DNA of 64,000 nucleotides from Trochalopteron elliotii. Taxonomy: Eukaryota; Chordata; Aves; Passeriformes; Leiothrichidae. The notes beneath the pieces were generated by a model. That model saw only the letters and a list, made by a program, of their open reading frames with translations, was not told the origin of the DNA and made no database searches. The stretch covers positions 323,609 to 387,608 of the forward strand of contig JANPWX010000118.1 of assembly GCA_024734555.1 (NCBI GenBank), in the 5' to 3' direction. Positions 44,901 to 59,900 of the stretch are shown one piece after another. Both the position numbers and the translations under genes were made by a program. The first letter of the stretch is position 1, and each line of letters begins with the position of its first letter.

Positions 44901-47900
44901 ACCCTTCAGTTTCCTCCTCTGTTTTTCATTATGCCAATGACTTTCAGAAGCTTTACAAACTACAGCTCCTGTTTCTCACCTTGTAGAACATCCTGTCTGC
45001 AAAGCGCAGCATCTCGGCAAAGGCGTTGAGCCAACAGTGAAGGAACGCAAAGAACACCAGGAAGAGAATCAGCACACCTGGAAACAAGGGACAGCCACAC
45101 CAGTTTTGCAGTGTTTTCTCTCAGCCACAAGCAAGAGCACCTAACACAGCCAAAAACTGTTCTTTACAGGCACTGACACAGATGAGCTCTACTGTTTTGT
45201 ACAGTCAGCACAACAGTATTTCAGTTTCTCACCACACCAGGCCCTGCTTGCCCCAGAGGGAAGCAAGGCTGCCCCAGAGCCTGCAACTTGACCTGAAGGC
45301 AGTTAAATTCAAACCCAGCTTTGATTCTGAAGTTTAACCCCTTAACACCACAGTCTGCCCACAAGATCTCCTTTGCTGATCTCTGCCTTTCATGAATGCA
45401 TCCCAAATGAAGCACTTCTCCCTTCCACAAAGATAAAAGTCCCTCCTGGATCTGGGCCTTACCTGGCAGGATGGAGTTGAAGATACAGAGGACCAGCCCT
45501 CGAAGGTTGAAGGTTTCCTGGCTACTGTTGCGAAACTGAGGAATGCAGAGTCTCACAAAGATGTAGTAGGCATAGAAAAGTGAACCAAGCACCTGGAACA
45601 AAAATACCCCAAAACCTGACTTCAGAACAGGAGTGCACAATTAACACATCACCACTTGCCAGCTCTAGGAGAGAACAGCAGCTGCCAACACAAGCCAAAA
45701 TCATTTATTTTACATTGCTGCCAATAAACCTCCCAAAGGATCCAGGCAGAAAGAAAGCCACAGCAATCCCTGGAGCATGCTGACAGCCAGCAGCAAGATC
45801 AGCTTCCCTTTTCTACTACAGCAGCTGTCAGTTTTTCCCATTCCTATCAACTCACATGTTTTGACACCAAAAATCCATGCCACTGCCAAAGTGGGGAAAA
45901 TACCTTTGATCTACATCCAAGGTAAGGGCAGAAATAATTTAAAAATACTTACTGTAGTTAAATCTAATGTTAAAGCTCATTTTTATTTTAGTCCAAAGGG
46001 ACGTTTACAGGCCAAAGCACCTCAGGCTTTCTCTGCCTCATGAATTGATGTTGTGGATGTTGAAGTCAAAATGGCAGTCACAGTTGAAATACTCTGATGT
46101 AAGGCAGGTGTATGCTCTGCCACCCTCTTTGTCCAACAGCAAGCAGCCAAAGGCCTGCTCATGCCTTTTTTTTTTAAATAGTTTTGCTCTTTAAACCATA
46201 AAAGCATTGTGTGACAGCAAAGGTTTCAGTCACACAAATCCATTACTTGGAAGCACATCCATAAGAAGCTACTGAAGTTCACAGCCACAAATGTGAAGAA
46301 CCAATCAACCCTGAACTCAAATAAGCCCTGAGGATTTGGACTCCAGGTCTTGTCATTTCAAAATTGCTCTGAATATCTGCAGAGAGGAAGCTGTGCCACT
46401 GCACACAATCAGGGTGAAGAAAGAGGGCATGGGTGTTGCTCTACACACACACACAGGTTTTTCATCTGGAAGCTTGTTTAGGCAAATATTTTAAATTTTT
46501 TTCCTTTCTTTGGCACAACCATTAGTGCAGCAAAATTACAGTTTATTTGTTAGTCACTGAAAAGTATTTTTTATTGATAGGCCCACACCAAATAGTGATT
46601 TAATGCCAAAGAGAGAGCTGTTGAGCAATACATCTTAGATGACCTCCAGGAGTGTATCCTGCAGAAAGCTGCACCACTCACCTGTGCAAACTTGGTAGCT
46701 ACATAGCCCCATCTTATAGTGGGATTCCTAGGAAAAAGAACAGGATATCACAGCTAAACAGGACCTCAAAGCAGCAAACCCTTCCCTTCAACTACCTGAA
46801 GGATTGTACAATTTTACTGACATATTCACTGAAAAAAATGGCTTTTGAATTCCAGAATTCTTAATCTCCTGACATCCAAGGGATGTCTGCCCAAACTGCT
46901 GGTTCCTCAGTTTCAACTACAGCAGAACTGCAGCAATTCCATAAATGGGAAGGTATCTGGAGGGCAGCACTGTCCAGTTCCACAGGACGTGGGGATCTGC
47001 CCACAGTTGTGTGAAGGACTGCTGACTTCACACTGCCAAAGTGCAACCCAGCAATGTACAGAAGAGTTTGGGAGTTCCCACTTTTAAAGGCTTTAGCCTC
47101 AAACTCTGAGACAGGGCTGCTTAGTAGCACCACATAAAACACACAGGTTCTTATTGCAGGAAATGTCTATCACTACACAATCTGTAGCAAGTTCATAATT
47201 AGTTGAACTTCAAGTGAGTTTCCCAAAGAAATAAAAGCAGAACTCCATGAGCAAGTCTTGCCCATGACAGCTTAACCACTTTATAAAAGCTCTAACTCAA
47301 ACTGATCACACCCTGGGGTGTTTAATGTTGACTTCAGTTACAGACTACTTTAGTGTTCTGTTGTTGCTCACATTACCTGGGATAGCTGTCTCTGTAGATG
47401 AGGGTGGGAGCAAAGAGGAAGTACAGGTACTGAGAAATTCTGGGAATGTGTACTGTGCCTGGGAAGAAGGGGAAATAAAACAAAAGAACACTCTGCAATC
47501 TTTTTACTGACAGTTCAGTTTCTGCAGTTTCCCTTTCACAAAACAGAACCCTTCTCACCTCAGAAACCTCAGTCTGGAACTAAAGGTATGGGATTTGCAG
47601 AGAATAAAACAAACTCGACCTTTCAGATGGTGTGCATGAAGGACAGTTAACAAGTGAGGGTAACCAACTATCTGCTAACACCTTGGTATCATATTTCCTT
47701 TCCTATGAACACATGGGTTCAGTCCAGTGAGCTCTAGCATGCCTTGCTTAAAAGACCTTTTGTTCTATGATTGCTGTCACTTCAACTAGAGCACTGAGCT
47801 GGAGATCTGCAGGCAACATCTAGACACCTTTTACTCCTAAAAGCAGAAACAGGGAATCCTGGAGAACAAGGACTTAAGATCCAGAGAGGACTTAGACCTG

Positions 47901-50900
47901 AACAACAGTCTAGCTTGTTGTCTAAGACAACAGAAGATAAATCAAAAAGGTTCAGGCTGAAATTATGATGCAAAACCTTCGACCTCCCCATCCAAAGTCA
48001 CCTGTTCAAATCCCACCTCTCCCCTTCATGAGGGCAGCTCAAAGCAATGGAAGGAAAGCTGGAGCTGGCTGTGTGAGATGGAGCAGGACTCACCAGACTT
48101 GTCCTTCACCGAGGACAGGACTCTGGGCACGTTCTCCCGGATGAAGGAATGAGCCTTCATTACCAGACGAACCTGAAGGCCAAGGGAAGAGCAGCTCAGT
48201 GCTCTCATTTTCACAACTTTCCAGTAAAGACTGGATCAAGCATTTTACAGCAACACCTTCAGCATCTTGGTTTCTTTCCTATTTAGCCCTTTTACAAGGA
48301 AAGGGCTGCTTCCTCTGCCCACAAGAATGTTTAACTCACATGAATTCCAAACTCTGCAAGGGGAAACATGCAGCAGCAACCATGGCTTAGGAAAGTCAAA
48401 ACACATCTCATCTACACTTGCAGGACCACACATACACAAGGACTCTGAATACCACCAAGTCACTACTCTGCTAACTTTAACTTAAAATTGAAGGGAAACC
48501 CTTCTCCATTTCAGCAGGCCAGGATGTTTCAAAGTCTAGATGTTTCCTTGAAGTTACATGTGTTGTACAGAAATTATCACTACCTGGGTATAAGGTAATA
48601 GTCTACAGCTGTCAAGCAGGTTTTACATTCAAGTTGTTTTAATACTGAAGAACCAAAAGTAGGGCCAGTCCAAAGCTAATTCTTAAAACTCATCCCTGAC
48701 CGTCCTTGTTTTAACCTGATGATTTGACCAGACCTCCACTCTTGCACACTTCCCCTGCTCCCTGCCACAAAAGAAATTCCACTTCCAAACAAGGTCTGAT
48801 TACAGAGCCAAGACACTTGCTTCTTGAGAACAGAAATGCCAACAGAAACCACTTCTTGACCACGCACTTGCTTTTTTTGGGTTTTGTTTTTTTGTTTTTA
48901 ATTTTAAAGAGGAATGTTACAGCTTCCTTGTGCACTATGGCACAACATGTTCTTCAAATTGGTTTTAAGCACTTAGCATCCACAAGACAATCAGAAACAA
49001 ATGGAATTTCAGTAAAACCCACAGTAAAAATCTTAAAACACTTGGTAAAAACCCACAAGTGGTTTCCAGGTCAAAACTCCTTCTTACTAGATTTGCTGCA
49101 TGCAAATGTCCTCAAGTCTCAGAGATGCTGCATCCACAGCCTTGGCTTAATTTAATGAATAAAAGCAACACTTTCAAAGTCACTCTTTCCACTTTGAAAA
49201 TAAAATTCAGTGTATCCCAGGACAGAGAGGACACAGGGCAGGGACTTACCTGTTCCAGTATGACAATGAAGCGGGAAGCTGGAGGCAGGGCATAGGCCAC
49301 AGCAACATAGGTTGGTCCAAACCCAAGCCCAGCTATTTGGAAGAGTGTGAACAGCATCCCATAGAAGAAAGAGTGGATTGCACGATGGGAGGAAGTGGAA
49401 TAGCCTTGGGCCCACCAGACAAAAAGGTTGTATGGAACAACTACTGTGGCACTGAACATGCACAGCCAAGTACAGAAGACAACTGGGAACTTCCCAAAAA
49501 CGAAGACCAGGAGATCAAATCCAAGGACCAGCCTAGAAGGCACAAGGGAAGAGACAATTTTTGAGCGTCCACTCTTTGATTAGAAATACTTCTACTCCAC
49601 TAAGTGCCTACAAAACCCAAAGATTCCAAATCATAACTGTTTGACAGTCTGGATAAAGGTGACTGTGGCAATTTCAGCTCAGGGCTGTCTGTGGCAGATT
49701 CATGTGGCCACCCTCAAGTATCCCAGAAAACAAGAGAAGGACTGATGCCATCAGTGCTGCCAGGCACAGCTTGCCTACAAATCCCACAGGGCTTAAGCAC
49801 ATCTCTAAGATCAGCATGTGCTTTAAGAGTAGGCTCAAGCTCATCCCTCCTGAGAGCAAGCATGTGACTGAACAATCCACTGCTGAACCAGGGTCCATGA
49901 GAGCTTTTGGGGAACACTCCCAGGACATCATCACTACCTCACTGAGACTCAGTTCTCCCCAGGGGAAGAACTTTAAGCCTAAAGAGGCTTTTTCCCTGCC
50001 TCTATAGGCATGGGGTCTTTTAACATCCAGCACTCAAACCTAGTTTAATCCTTTTTTTGTGGCCATTCCACGTGGATTCAGTTCAGAAGTTACCCAAAAG
50101 GCTCAGGGTCATTAGGAGGTCAGTCCAAATATGACCAACTGGTGTGCACCAGGTGCTTTAGTCCATTAATCAAGCTTAAAACATAAGGACATAAACAAAA
50201 AGCTGATCAACTTTACTGCCTCTCACACTCACCAGAGCTTATTCCTACAATAAGCTGCTCTTCTAAACTAAGACCAGAGAAGATGACAGTATAGAATACA
50301 TCAGCAAAAGTTATTCCTTCTCAGGTGGAGACCCAGTTGCAAACTGGATCCAAATTATCAGATCTAGCTAAAACCACAGATATTTTTAAAGTAATCAGGG
50401 TATGAACCCCTAGTTGATTTTAAGGTAAATACCCATTCTCCCCCAGTGTCCATACACTAGTGAGTTAGGATCAACTAAACAACATCCAATAGCACATGAG
50501 CCTATTCTTATACCCAGACTAAAAGGACAATCATTATAATCAAGATACAGCTCTGGTTTTGTACACTGAAGAGCAGATAATCAGCAAGATAAACATGTAA
50601 TCCTACTCGTGTACATGAGATACAGCTTGCCAAAACACTATTTAGGCAACAAGTAAGTGTGAGGAAAGCAGTCTTTCACAATTCTTGTTCACAGCTGGCT
50701 ACCTGCAAAGCACTGTCTTAGCAGAGGCTCTGCCAACATCCTTGAGATTCTTCCTCAGGAAAAACAAAGTTCTATTTTTATTTAAGTACAAGTACAGTGT
50801 TCCAGAACTGTCATTTTTAAACAGAGGAAGGACTGCTGAAGTATTTAAAGTTTTTTCTAAGCACAGTCAAGCTTCAAGCAACACAAGCAGCTGAAAGCTG

Positions 50901-53900
50901 CTGTCTCCTTAAAGACACTCAACTAAAATATTCCACATTGCCTTTTGCAAGCCTCGTGAGGAGCTAAGCACATCAGGCTGATCTGTATGGCCACAATTTT
51001 CAGGTAACACATCAGTTAGCAGTGTTTTCCTAATATCCAGCTTTCCAATTTGAAATGCTCATGCCCTCTCAACAGTATTCTAACTATACCAGGTTGAAAC
51101 CCACACTTCCAACAACACCCCAAGAAGGACTCCCCCTTCTTTCTGCACCACTCTGCAGTTTCATGTGCATCTGACACTCTGGAAGAGCTATTCCCAGCAC
51201 TTCTCCCTGTCTCTCCAAGGCATTCTTACCTTCCTTCATCAATGAAGTCCACCAGAAGTGTACTGAGGATGAAGACAATGAGAAGAGCGATGAACATGTG
51301 GTAGATTGTCCTGATGTGACTCACTTCAAACAGCTCACTGAGGGAGAGAGCAGAGTTAAGGTACAACGGGGGTGCCACAGACACAGACACTTCCTCAGCT
51401 TATCCTCAGACAAAGGATAATTAGCCATGATCCCAGTGGTACTGAGAGGGCTGTAATTAAGGTTTATACTTGCAAGATGTAGTACAGATATTTTAGAAAG
51501 AGAGAAGCTTGAACAGATTAATCCCCATGGCTTTGAACGTAAGACTGTGGGTGGTGGCAGGGAAAGTACCTCAAAGCAAAGGCTCATTAGTTTGCTATCA
51601 AGGGTATTTTCAGTGAATTTGATGAAATTACTTTGATGAAGTTAAGTTACTCACTCCAAGAGGGATCTCCTGGCAGTAAAGATTTTCCCATGTTCTGGAG
51701 GGGCCCTCGAATTCCTGCAATGAAAGAAGAGAACATGTGAGAAAAAAAAAAAAAGAAATAAGGCTTCCAGGAAACATAATGTTGTTTTAACAACAGCTTA
51801 AAAGGGACTTACTTGGCTTTGTGCAGTTCCTTCTCTGCAGAGGAAGCTGGGAAAAGAGAGGCTGGAGATGAGGAATCCAGGAGTGCTGATTTGGCCACCA
51901 AACTGTTCACAAACTCTGTGAAGTGACTGTCCACCTCCTTCATGAAAGCTGGCTTCAGTTGCTGACAGAGTAAAACCACAGCAGTAAACTGTTTAACTTG
52001 CTGGACACATTTTCATAAAATATTAATATTCCTTTTTATCCTGGAGCAGGACAGAGCAAGGCATCAAGAAAACATTTCTGTACCACGTGCCAATAGTTGG
52101 AGCCTACTTGGATAAGACCAGGACTTATCCTGGCCTGTTCATACACCTCAGGCCAGAGGACCTTGAATAACATTTATCTTCTCCATCAGATTCAACACAG
52201 AATTGCTCTGGCCTTTTAGAAGACTTATCAGAGTTCTGAGAATTTAGTTCCTTAACGTTTAGTCCTCCAACACTAAATGTGATGAGCCTAGTGATGGAGC
52301 ACAGCTGAGAGCCAAACCCTGAGCTCCTGAACACTCTGCCAGACAGCCATCACCTCCAGGACAGGCAAAAGGCAAGTTTCAAGAGATTATTTAAAATATA
52401 ATTGCACATTTTGTTTTGTTTCCTTAATGCAAGTGTTTACTAGCCATGTTTGTCTGACCATCCTTTGTGTGGGATTTTTCCAATTTGCCTCCAGATTCAA
52501 GGTGCAAGTCTTCCTACATGGTAATTACATACCATCATTTCATCTGCTCTTCCTACTGATCAGCTGTTCAAGAAACACATGTTTCCTAGATCAGAATTCC
52601 CATCTCCTAGCTACTTTTTCATCTTGAAGGTTGAAAAGGAAAAAAACCCTGTTTTCAAGGAGGTTTCTGGAGAAGAGAGGGTTGTGTGGAGACCTCACAG
52701 CACCTGCCAGGGTCTGAAGGGCACCTACAGGGGAGTCAGAGAGGGACTCTTCATGAGGAACTGTAGTGACAGGACAAGGGACAGTGGCTTCAAACTGGTG
52801 GAGGGTAGGTTTAAATCAGATGTTAGGAAAAATTCTTCCCTTTGAAGGTGGGGAGGCCCTGCCACAGGTTGCCCAGAGGAGCTGTGGCTGCCCCTGGATC
52901 CCTGGGAGTGTCCAAGGCCAGGCTGGATGAGGCTCTGAGCAGCCTGGTCAGGTGGAAGGTGTCCCTGCCCATGGTGGGGGGTGGAACTGGATGATCTCTT
53001 AGGTCCTTTCCAACCCAAACTATTTCATGATCCCATAAAATACATGAACAGATGATGTATCCTTACAAAATGCTCCTATTTAATGTGACAACAGCCAAGT
53101 AAGTTTAGCTCTGGCAGAAAATACAAGACAATCTGAATGTGAGACCACATACAAGCAGAAGACCCTGAAGACACAATGGATCAGAACTCTGCATCCCTCC
53201 CATTTTATAGTGGTCAGATCTAGAGAAACCTCTTTTTTTGAAACAAAAGCAGCAGTAGGAGAAGGAGCAGATTAATATTCAATTTTAAAAAACATTTTTC
53301 TCCTATTTGGCAGCTTCTAGAATAGACTAAATAAGCTTCACTAGTGCTCAAAAAAATTCTTAGGATCTGGCTACTTTTAGATATTGCTTTCCTGAGAGGC
53401 AGGGGGTTGTCTCTGCAAGAGGTAAGAATTTGTTCCTTTAAAAACAGGAGGAAAAAAATAAACAACAAAAACAAACAACAAAGTACAAAATATTGAGTAC
53501 TTGTGAATATAACCTGCAACAGAAGACACTGGTGCTCTCTGGTACAGCCTAATTTTACAGCATACATGCACATATCCCTATGAAAAAGTCAAATAGAATT
53601 TCCTACTTCTGTTGGAGTGCTCAGATTTCCATGCTAAACAAAGCACTACTCACTCCCATCAAAATGCTTTGGTTTGGTTTGTTTGGTTTTTTTTAATAGT
53701 GTCTCCCCTTTCTTAGCCTAACCTCTCCTCAAGCGAGGGTTTAGCAGGTGATATTTCCTTAAAGTCCCTCTTCCCTCTGGCTGGCACTCTGCTGAGATTG
53801 CCTCCTCCTAACACAGCCCTCCAGGGCTGATGCCAACATGTGCACATGTTTGGATTGGGAGAGCAGGGCATGAGTTTTTAATAGACTAAATAAAATACCA

Positions 53901-56900
53901 ACCAGAGTACAGACCCTACAGTAATTGTAACTAACTGTAATTACTAACCAAAAGCCCTTAAAAGAATGCTCTGCCATCAAAAGCACAAGCTGGCCAATAA
54001 TAAAAAATTGATGACAAGTCAGAGAAAGTTGAGGGAGGTAACACTTACAAAGCTGCAACAGTTCCCTAGAACTTTCCTCATCCTAACAGATTCAGTCATT
54101 TTTGTCACTGACACGTGACAACACCCAGCCCTGACCTAGTGACAGAACACACCATTCTCAATTCAGTTTAGAATGAATAATTGTGGACTTTTAGACTGCA
54201 GATGCTTGAAGACCTCCTGTGCATGAGTAACACCCAGTTCCTACAAATCCCATTTACACTTTGACCAGGCTTTTCACCAGTCAAGCATCTGCCTAGAATT
54301 TAGATACCTATCACAGAAAAGGTAAACTGCAATCCAAGCCTCTGTTCAGTGGTTCCCACAACAAAAGGGCCCAGCACTCCAGGAATTCTCAGGTATTTTG
54401 CAGTAGGGTGGTTTTTTACCCCCTCAGCCTTGAGGCACCTGAAACAAATCTTCAAGCTGCATAACTCAAAGCTTAAAATCTGAACTCCTGTGTTTTGAGA
54501 GAAACTTCAGCAATTAAAACACCACTGGGGTTCTAGGATTCTCCTTGTGGGTAAGAAATCACTTTGTCTCAAAGCTGGTGACCAGGAAAAAAAACCAAGG
54601 AACAAGAGACACTCCTGAAGAAAGAAATCCAAGGTCAAGTTGTCCCCTTGCAACCAGCTAGTGCTCCCTGGAACTTCCAAAGCTACTTGTGCTTTACAGT
54701 GAAAGTCTTCTCCTGCAAACACCCACTGCCAACACAGTGATTAACAACGACTGTTTGGTCTGCAGAGAAGTTACCAGGCTTGATCTCCTGCTCTCAGTAA
54801 GGATAAACAGGATTAGACAACATCCAAAATAAAATTCTGAGCTGACTACCCCTCTAAAGGGCTGAATTTTATGAAGTTCAGAAAAAAAAATAGTCTGTTA
54901 TAAATGACACACCACATATAGAGGTAGGGAGGGAAAAAAAAGTGAAACAGGAAAATATCTCAAAGGTGCAAGGTATTTTTCTCTGTCTTCAAAGTATCCA
55001 CTCCCTACTATTCATGTCAAGCTGGCACAATTAGATTACTTCAGATTTACCACGGAATTTTCAGCAATAAAATTGTGCAAGAGTGCAGGGCAATTCGCCC
55101 TGAAGGACATGGGTGCTACAAAACAATGGTTAACAAGGAGGGTGCAGCTCATCCTTAGCCAATTTCATTTAATTTGGGCATAAATCACCTTCATGCAATC
55201 TAAGACAAAGGCAGCCCACACAGATGCAGATGGTGCCAGAAACACCCAGTGCTATTTTCTTTGAGGATACTGTTCACTGACAAGAAGAATGAGACCAAAG
55301 CTCAGGAAGGTCATCTCCACAGGCAGGGCAGCAGAAGCTGTGGGATGCTGGCTCCATGCTGCCCTTTATTCAGTGGAAAGCAGGACACAGCATTTTAAAG
55401 GCTCAATACATGCAAGCAGGCTGGCTAATCATCACACTGCCAAAAGTTAGTGGTAAGGACATTTCCATTTTATTTACAGGTCTCAAAGTTCATTCTTATC
55501 TTTGGACTTCAGTCTTTTGGGGTCAAGTAAGACAGAACCTCATTAGGTAACATTACCCCTCTTGTGCAAAGGGGGACAGAAGAGAGCTGTGGAAAAGTCA
55601 CTGCACTCAAACTAGGACTCTAAATAGGGTTATTTGTGTTCCAGGGCTAATGACTCTCCAAAACACTTCCTGGGTCAACTGTCCTGCTCCCCACCACAAG
55701 CAAGTATTGTGTTTACCTCAGCTTCTGCTATGAGCTGCATTTTCCTTGTTATCACGTGGTCGACGTCAACCCAGCCTAAGGAAGGAAAGCAGATATTGAA
55801 TATTTTTAGTTGCATGTCTGAAAACACAAAAAAGCACAGCATACAGTAGTTCAGACACCAATTTTTCAGTAACATTTCTGACTTCTAAGAGGGTCCCACA
55901 AAACCCAAATCAAAGCTGCAGGAAGTTCATAAACTGTGACCATGTATTTTAGGATCACAGCACTGAGGCTGAGAGCATGCTGGATTTTATTTTTCATCAG
56001 CAACTCTGCAAATCTTTCCAAGGTCCCTATTCAGCCTTGAAGCAGCAATCAGAACGACCCTTAGAAGGTCATTTCCAAGAGTGCTGATTTTTTATCAGGG
56101 TTTTATCTTAACCAGACAAAGTTAGTTTGTCTGGAGGGCTCTACATTGCCAACAGACAAGGCAGTCAGTCACAGCTATTAGTAAAATACCATGATCAGCT
56201 CTAAGACAGGCTGAATTGGACAGTTATCCTGTGTTCAAACCTGGCTATTCCCATTCCTTTTATCCCCCAGGAGACCAGCTAGATATCAGTGTGACTGTAT
56301 TCCTTAATATGGTTCACTGTTTAAGTAAACAGTCAGGTCTAACTCACCATGAATATAATCTGATTTTCGTCATTACTAACACCATTGGCTAATAGGTAAA
56401 GCCTCAAATGCCACCTTTCATTTGCATTGAAAACCACATCTGAAATGTCATCTCTGTGACACCAAGAGGAACAACATCCACAGGTCAGACATTTCAGACT
56501 AGTTGTGTTTTAGGACAAGCACCAGCTGGGGTTTCACTTCTCCAGTAACAACAACACAGAAGATAAAGTTACTTAAAACAGAGAGTCTTGCACATGAAGG
56601 AAAATCAAGATTCAAGATTGAAGCAGCAGCATCCATCCCCCCAAAATACCAGTCAGAGTGAAAATATAGCAGCAAACCTTGCCTTGTTCACATCCTTTAG
56701 CACTTGCAGCTACAGCACCACCTTACACACCAACACACAGCCACCATCACAACCTGCATGTTTGGTTTCTAAGACAACATTACCACTTTTAGAAAAAGAA
56801 AGTTCTGAAGTGACCCCCTAATAAGATTCCAGGGAAGCAGGGGCTAACGGATTTGCTGTAGAGGTGCCAAAGTTGTGCTGCTGTGAGACAGGAAAACAGA

Positions 56901-59900
56901 CTGATAGCACTGCCACAGTGCATAGTGTGGCCTCCTTGTATGAGCACAGCCCCTACACAAAATGCAGTTCTGTTTTCAGAGCAGGAAGTGCTTCTGTGAT
57001 GCTCAGGAGTCTCAGCCAACCTGTTTGAGCAACTGGCTTTAAGTATTTTAGGTGGACCTGCTTCAGAAGTGACTCCAATTCCAGTACAGGAAAAGAGTAC
57101 AACAACACAAGTAACTTTGTCTTCGGTGCAGCTGTGCTCAGTTGTTACCATTAACTCCCCTTCCCACCCATCAAGCAGGAGTTTTAGGTTTTTTCTATCT
57201 TCTATACAAGCTACAGACTTAAGGACAGACCAGTAACAACTCCCTATTACTTAGCAGACTTCTAATGTAACAACCAACAAGGAAGCTGCTTAACACCATT
57301 GATTTTGGCTGCATCCAAGATCCATTTTTACAAAAATAGAACTCCTGGTTGCTAAGCATCTCACCTCCAAGACAAAAAAAAACCAAACACCTCAGCATTT
57401 AAGCTCATTGTGCTGTTACATTTGCAGAACAAACAGCAGTTTGGAAAACAATTTGAGAAGAACGTAAGATACTTTTGGCCCACTCAACTCTTGCACTTTG
57501 CTGTTCTCAAATAGATTCTCCCCCAACATATTAAAAAAAAATAAATTAAGTTGTTCTACAAGCAGCAGAACTGTAACCCCCATTCAGATGTTCTCAGTGG
57601 CTCTACTCCCTCACTGTGCCACTCCACAATTGCATTCCTGGCCCACTCCTTCTATCACTACCATGGGAGGAACCACCTTGTGCTGACCTGCTAGAAAGCA
57701 GAACAGCTGCTGAGCTCAAAGAACAACTGACCTTCCCCCTCAAAAAACTAAGAATTTGTGCTCCTTACCCAGCTGCCAGTCTTCAAGATGATATCAAGTT
57801 TGCTTGAAGGCAACTCAACAACAGCCAAAGAGGACAGGACACATGGGAATTAAGGAATTGCATTATCTCCTTCTTAAGATAAGCTAAAAATAAAATAACC
57901 AGTTCCTTGACCATGTATTTCCTCACAGATCTTGCCTTTGAAGCCTCAGTCATGAAAAACTCACATTAAAAACTACCCAGGCAGGGCCCACTTTGGAAAT
58001 AAAGCACCCTTTTAGACTAGAAGGCCTTAAAATTTGGCATAGCTTTACATACACCAAATGTCCAGCTTTAATAATTGTACAAGAAATGAGGACAGTCTTC
58101 GACCTGCTGATGCTGTAATTGCTAAATTGGAATTTAAAGTGTCCTCCTGTCACTTTAGTTGCCCTCATACTAGTGTGCATGCACAGAAAAGATTAGAAAT
58201 ACAGCATCTCTTAACTGGTTTTAAAATCAAGATCTCCATGGCTTCAGTCTGAGCAACTCATATGACAAAGTCACCTCACCTGTGAGCTTGTCTTTCTCAA
58301 CAGAAAATCTTCTGTAGAAGAAAACCCACCCCAAACCAACCCATTCTGCTGTATTGCATCACCCCATAAGCCCAGCTGTGTCACAAGGCAGATAGCAGAG
58401 AAAAAGCACAACATCTTTAATCACTCATCTTCCCTTGCACAAGACACCACTCATGTTCTGTCAGGTCACTGGAGAAGAGATTCATCACATGATTTTTGAG
58501 TCTACAAGGAAATGTGCCCTGCTGAGAAGTCCAAATCTTCACTTTCCTTTGACCCTGCAAATTTGACCCCTGAAGCCTGGATCCCTCTGTATCACTTTGG
58601 GATTGCAACAGCATCAGAGAAAAATGGACTCAAGGCTGCACTATACAAGGAAGCACATCTTTGCATTTAAAAGAAGTTGAGATGTGCCTTAAGAAGACAG
58701 AAAATATATTCAAAGTCATGAGAAAGTTGTCTTGAAGACTAGTATGAAATAGTGGCCAATTTCAGAGGAGGCTTAAGCAGGGATGGCTTTGCAAGAGCTT
58801 TGTTCACAGGGAGAAGTTTTTATTTCATGGCATTGGGTTCTCTTCCATCAGCAAGGACATTAACAAGATCTTTACAGGACCATTGGTCTTGGGCTTCATC
58901 CTTTTAGAATGTGTCTCCTCTGTACAGACTGAATTCCAAGCAGTCTCAAAAGTCAGAAGAAAAAAATTAATGAACAATTTAATTGTAAGCTTTGTTTCCC
59001 TCTGAAAACCAAGCCAATAAAAAAAAAACACCTGAAGATTGAGAAAGCTTCTTAATTGTTGAGAAGTTGTGCAACCAAAGTTTCACAAGATTGACAATGT
59101 ACCTCTTCTAAAGGATCTTGTTGTCCCTTTTTCAACCCACTCTTACACGTGTTACAGATCAGTGATATTTGAAATGGGTAGAGCAGAGAATCACTCCTAT
59201 GATGTTGGGGCTGCAGCTTGGGATCCAAAAAAACCCCAGCTTTGTTATTTCTTGGTAAGACAACTTCCCATTCAAGAGGTTAAAGCAACACAGGCAGAAG
59301 GACTTCACTACTGTCAGTCACCTGGATTTAAAGGCTCCCTCTCCAAAAACACTGAAGATGTTATCAGAAGCAAAGCAATATTAAAACTAATCTAGTGCAG
59401 GGCTACTGTAAAGAGGGGAGGAGTTCCATATTGCTACAATACAACACACATTAATCATTTGATGCTAATGAACCCTTATTCTTACTTATGGTAATTTTAT
59501 TTGGCCACTCAGCAAGTAGAGGCAAGTTATGACTAGACTCAGCTGATCTGTTTATAGAATCCACAGGCCACAGGTCACTGTACTGCAGCTGGGCAAGTAT
59601 TTATCTTAAACAGTCAGTTCTACAGGGACATGGAACCCCAACAGCCCCTCCACCAGCAGGAAGGAGCACCAGCATTCTCTACATTATGCTACCATGTCCA
59701 CAGGCACTTCACAAGAAACTGCTGAGCCTTCATCCAAGCCACAGGTTCCAAAACATGACAGCCCCTAGAATGACCAGAATCCACCCAGACAAAAGAGCTT
59801 TTTTGATCTATCTCCCAGAAACACATCCCAGATACTCAACTCAAGCAGCTTAATCCACAAGAAGCCTGTTGAAACACTGAACACTCATTGCTGTGAGTCA

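Noticed and set aside
52579..53018. Open frames in the SOAT1 intron
   Set aside because: They lie in a CR1 fragment; fragments of CR1 3' ends commonly give such frames.
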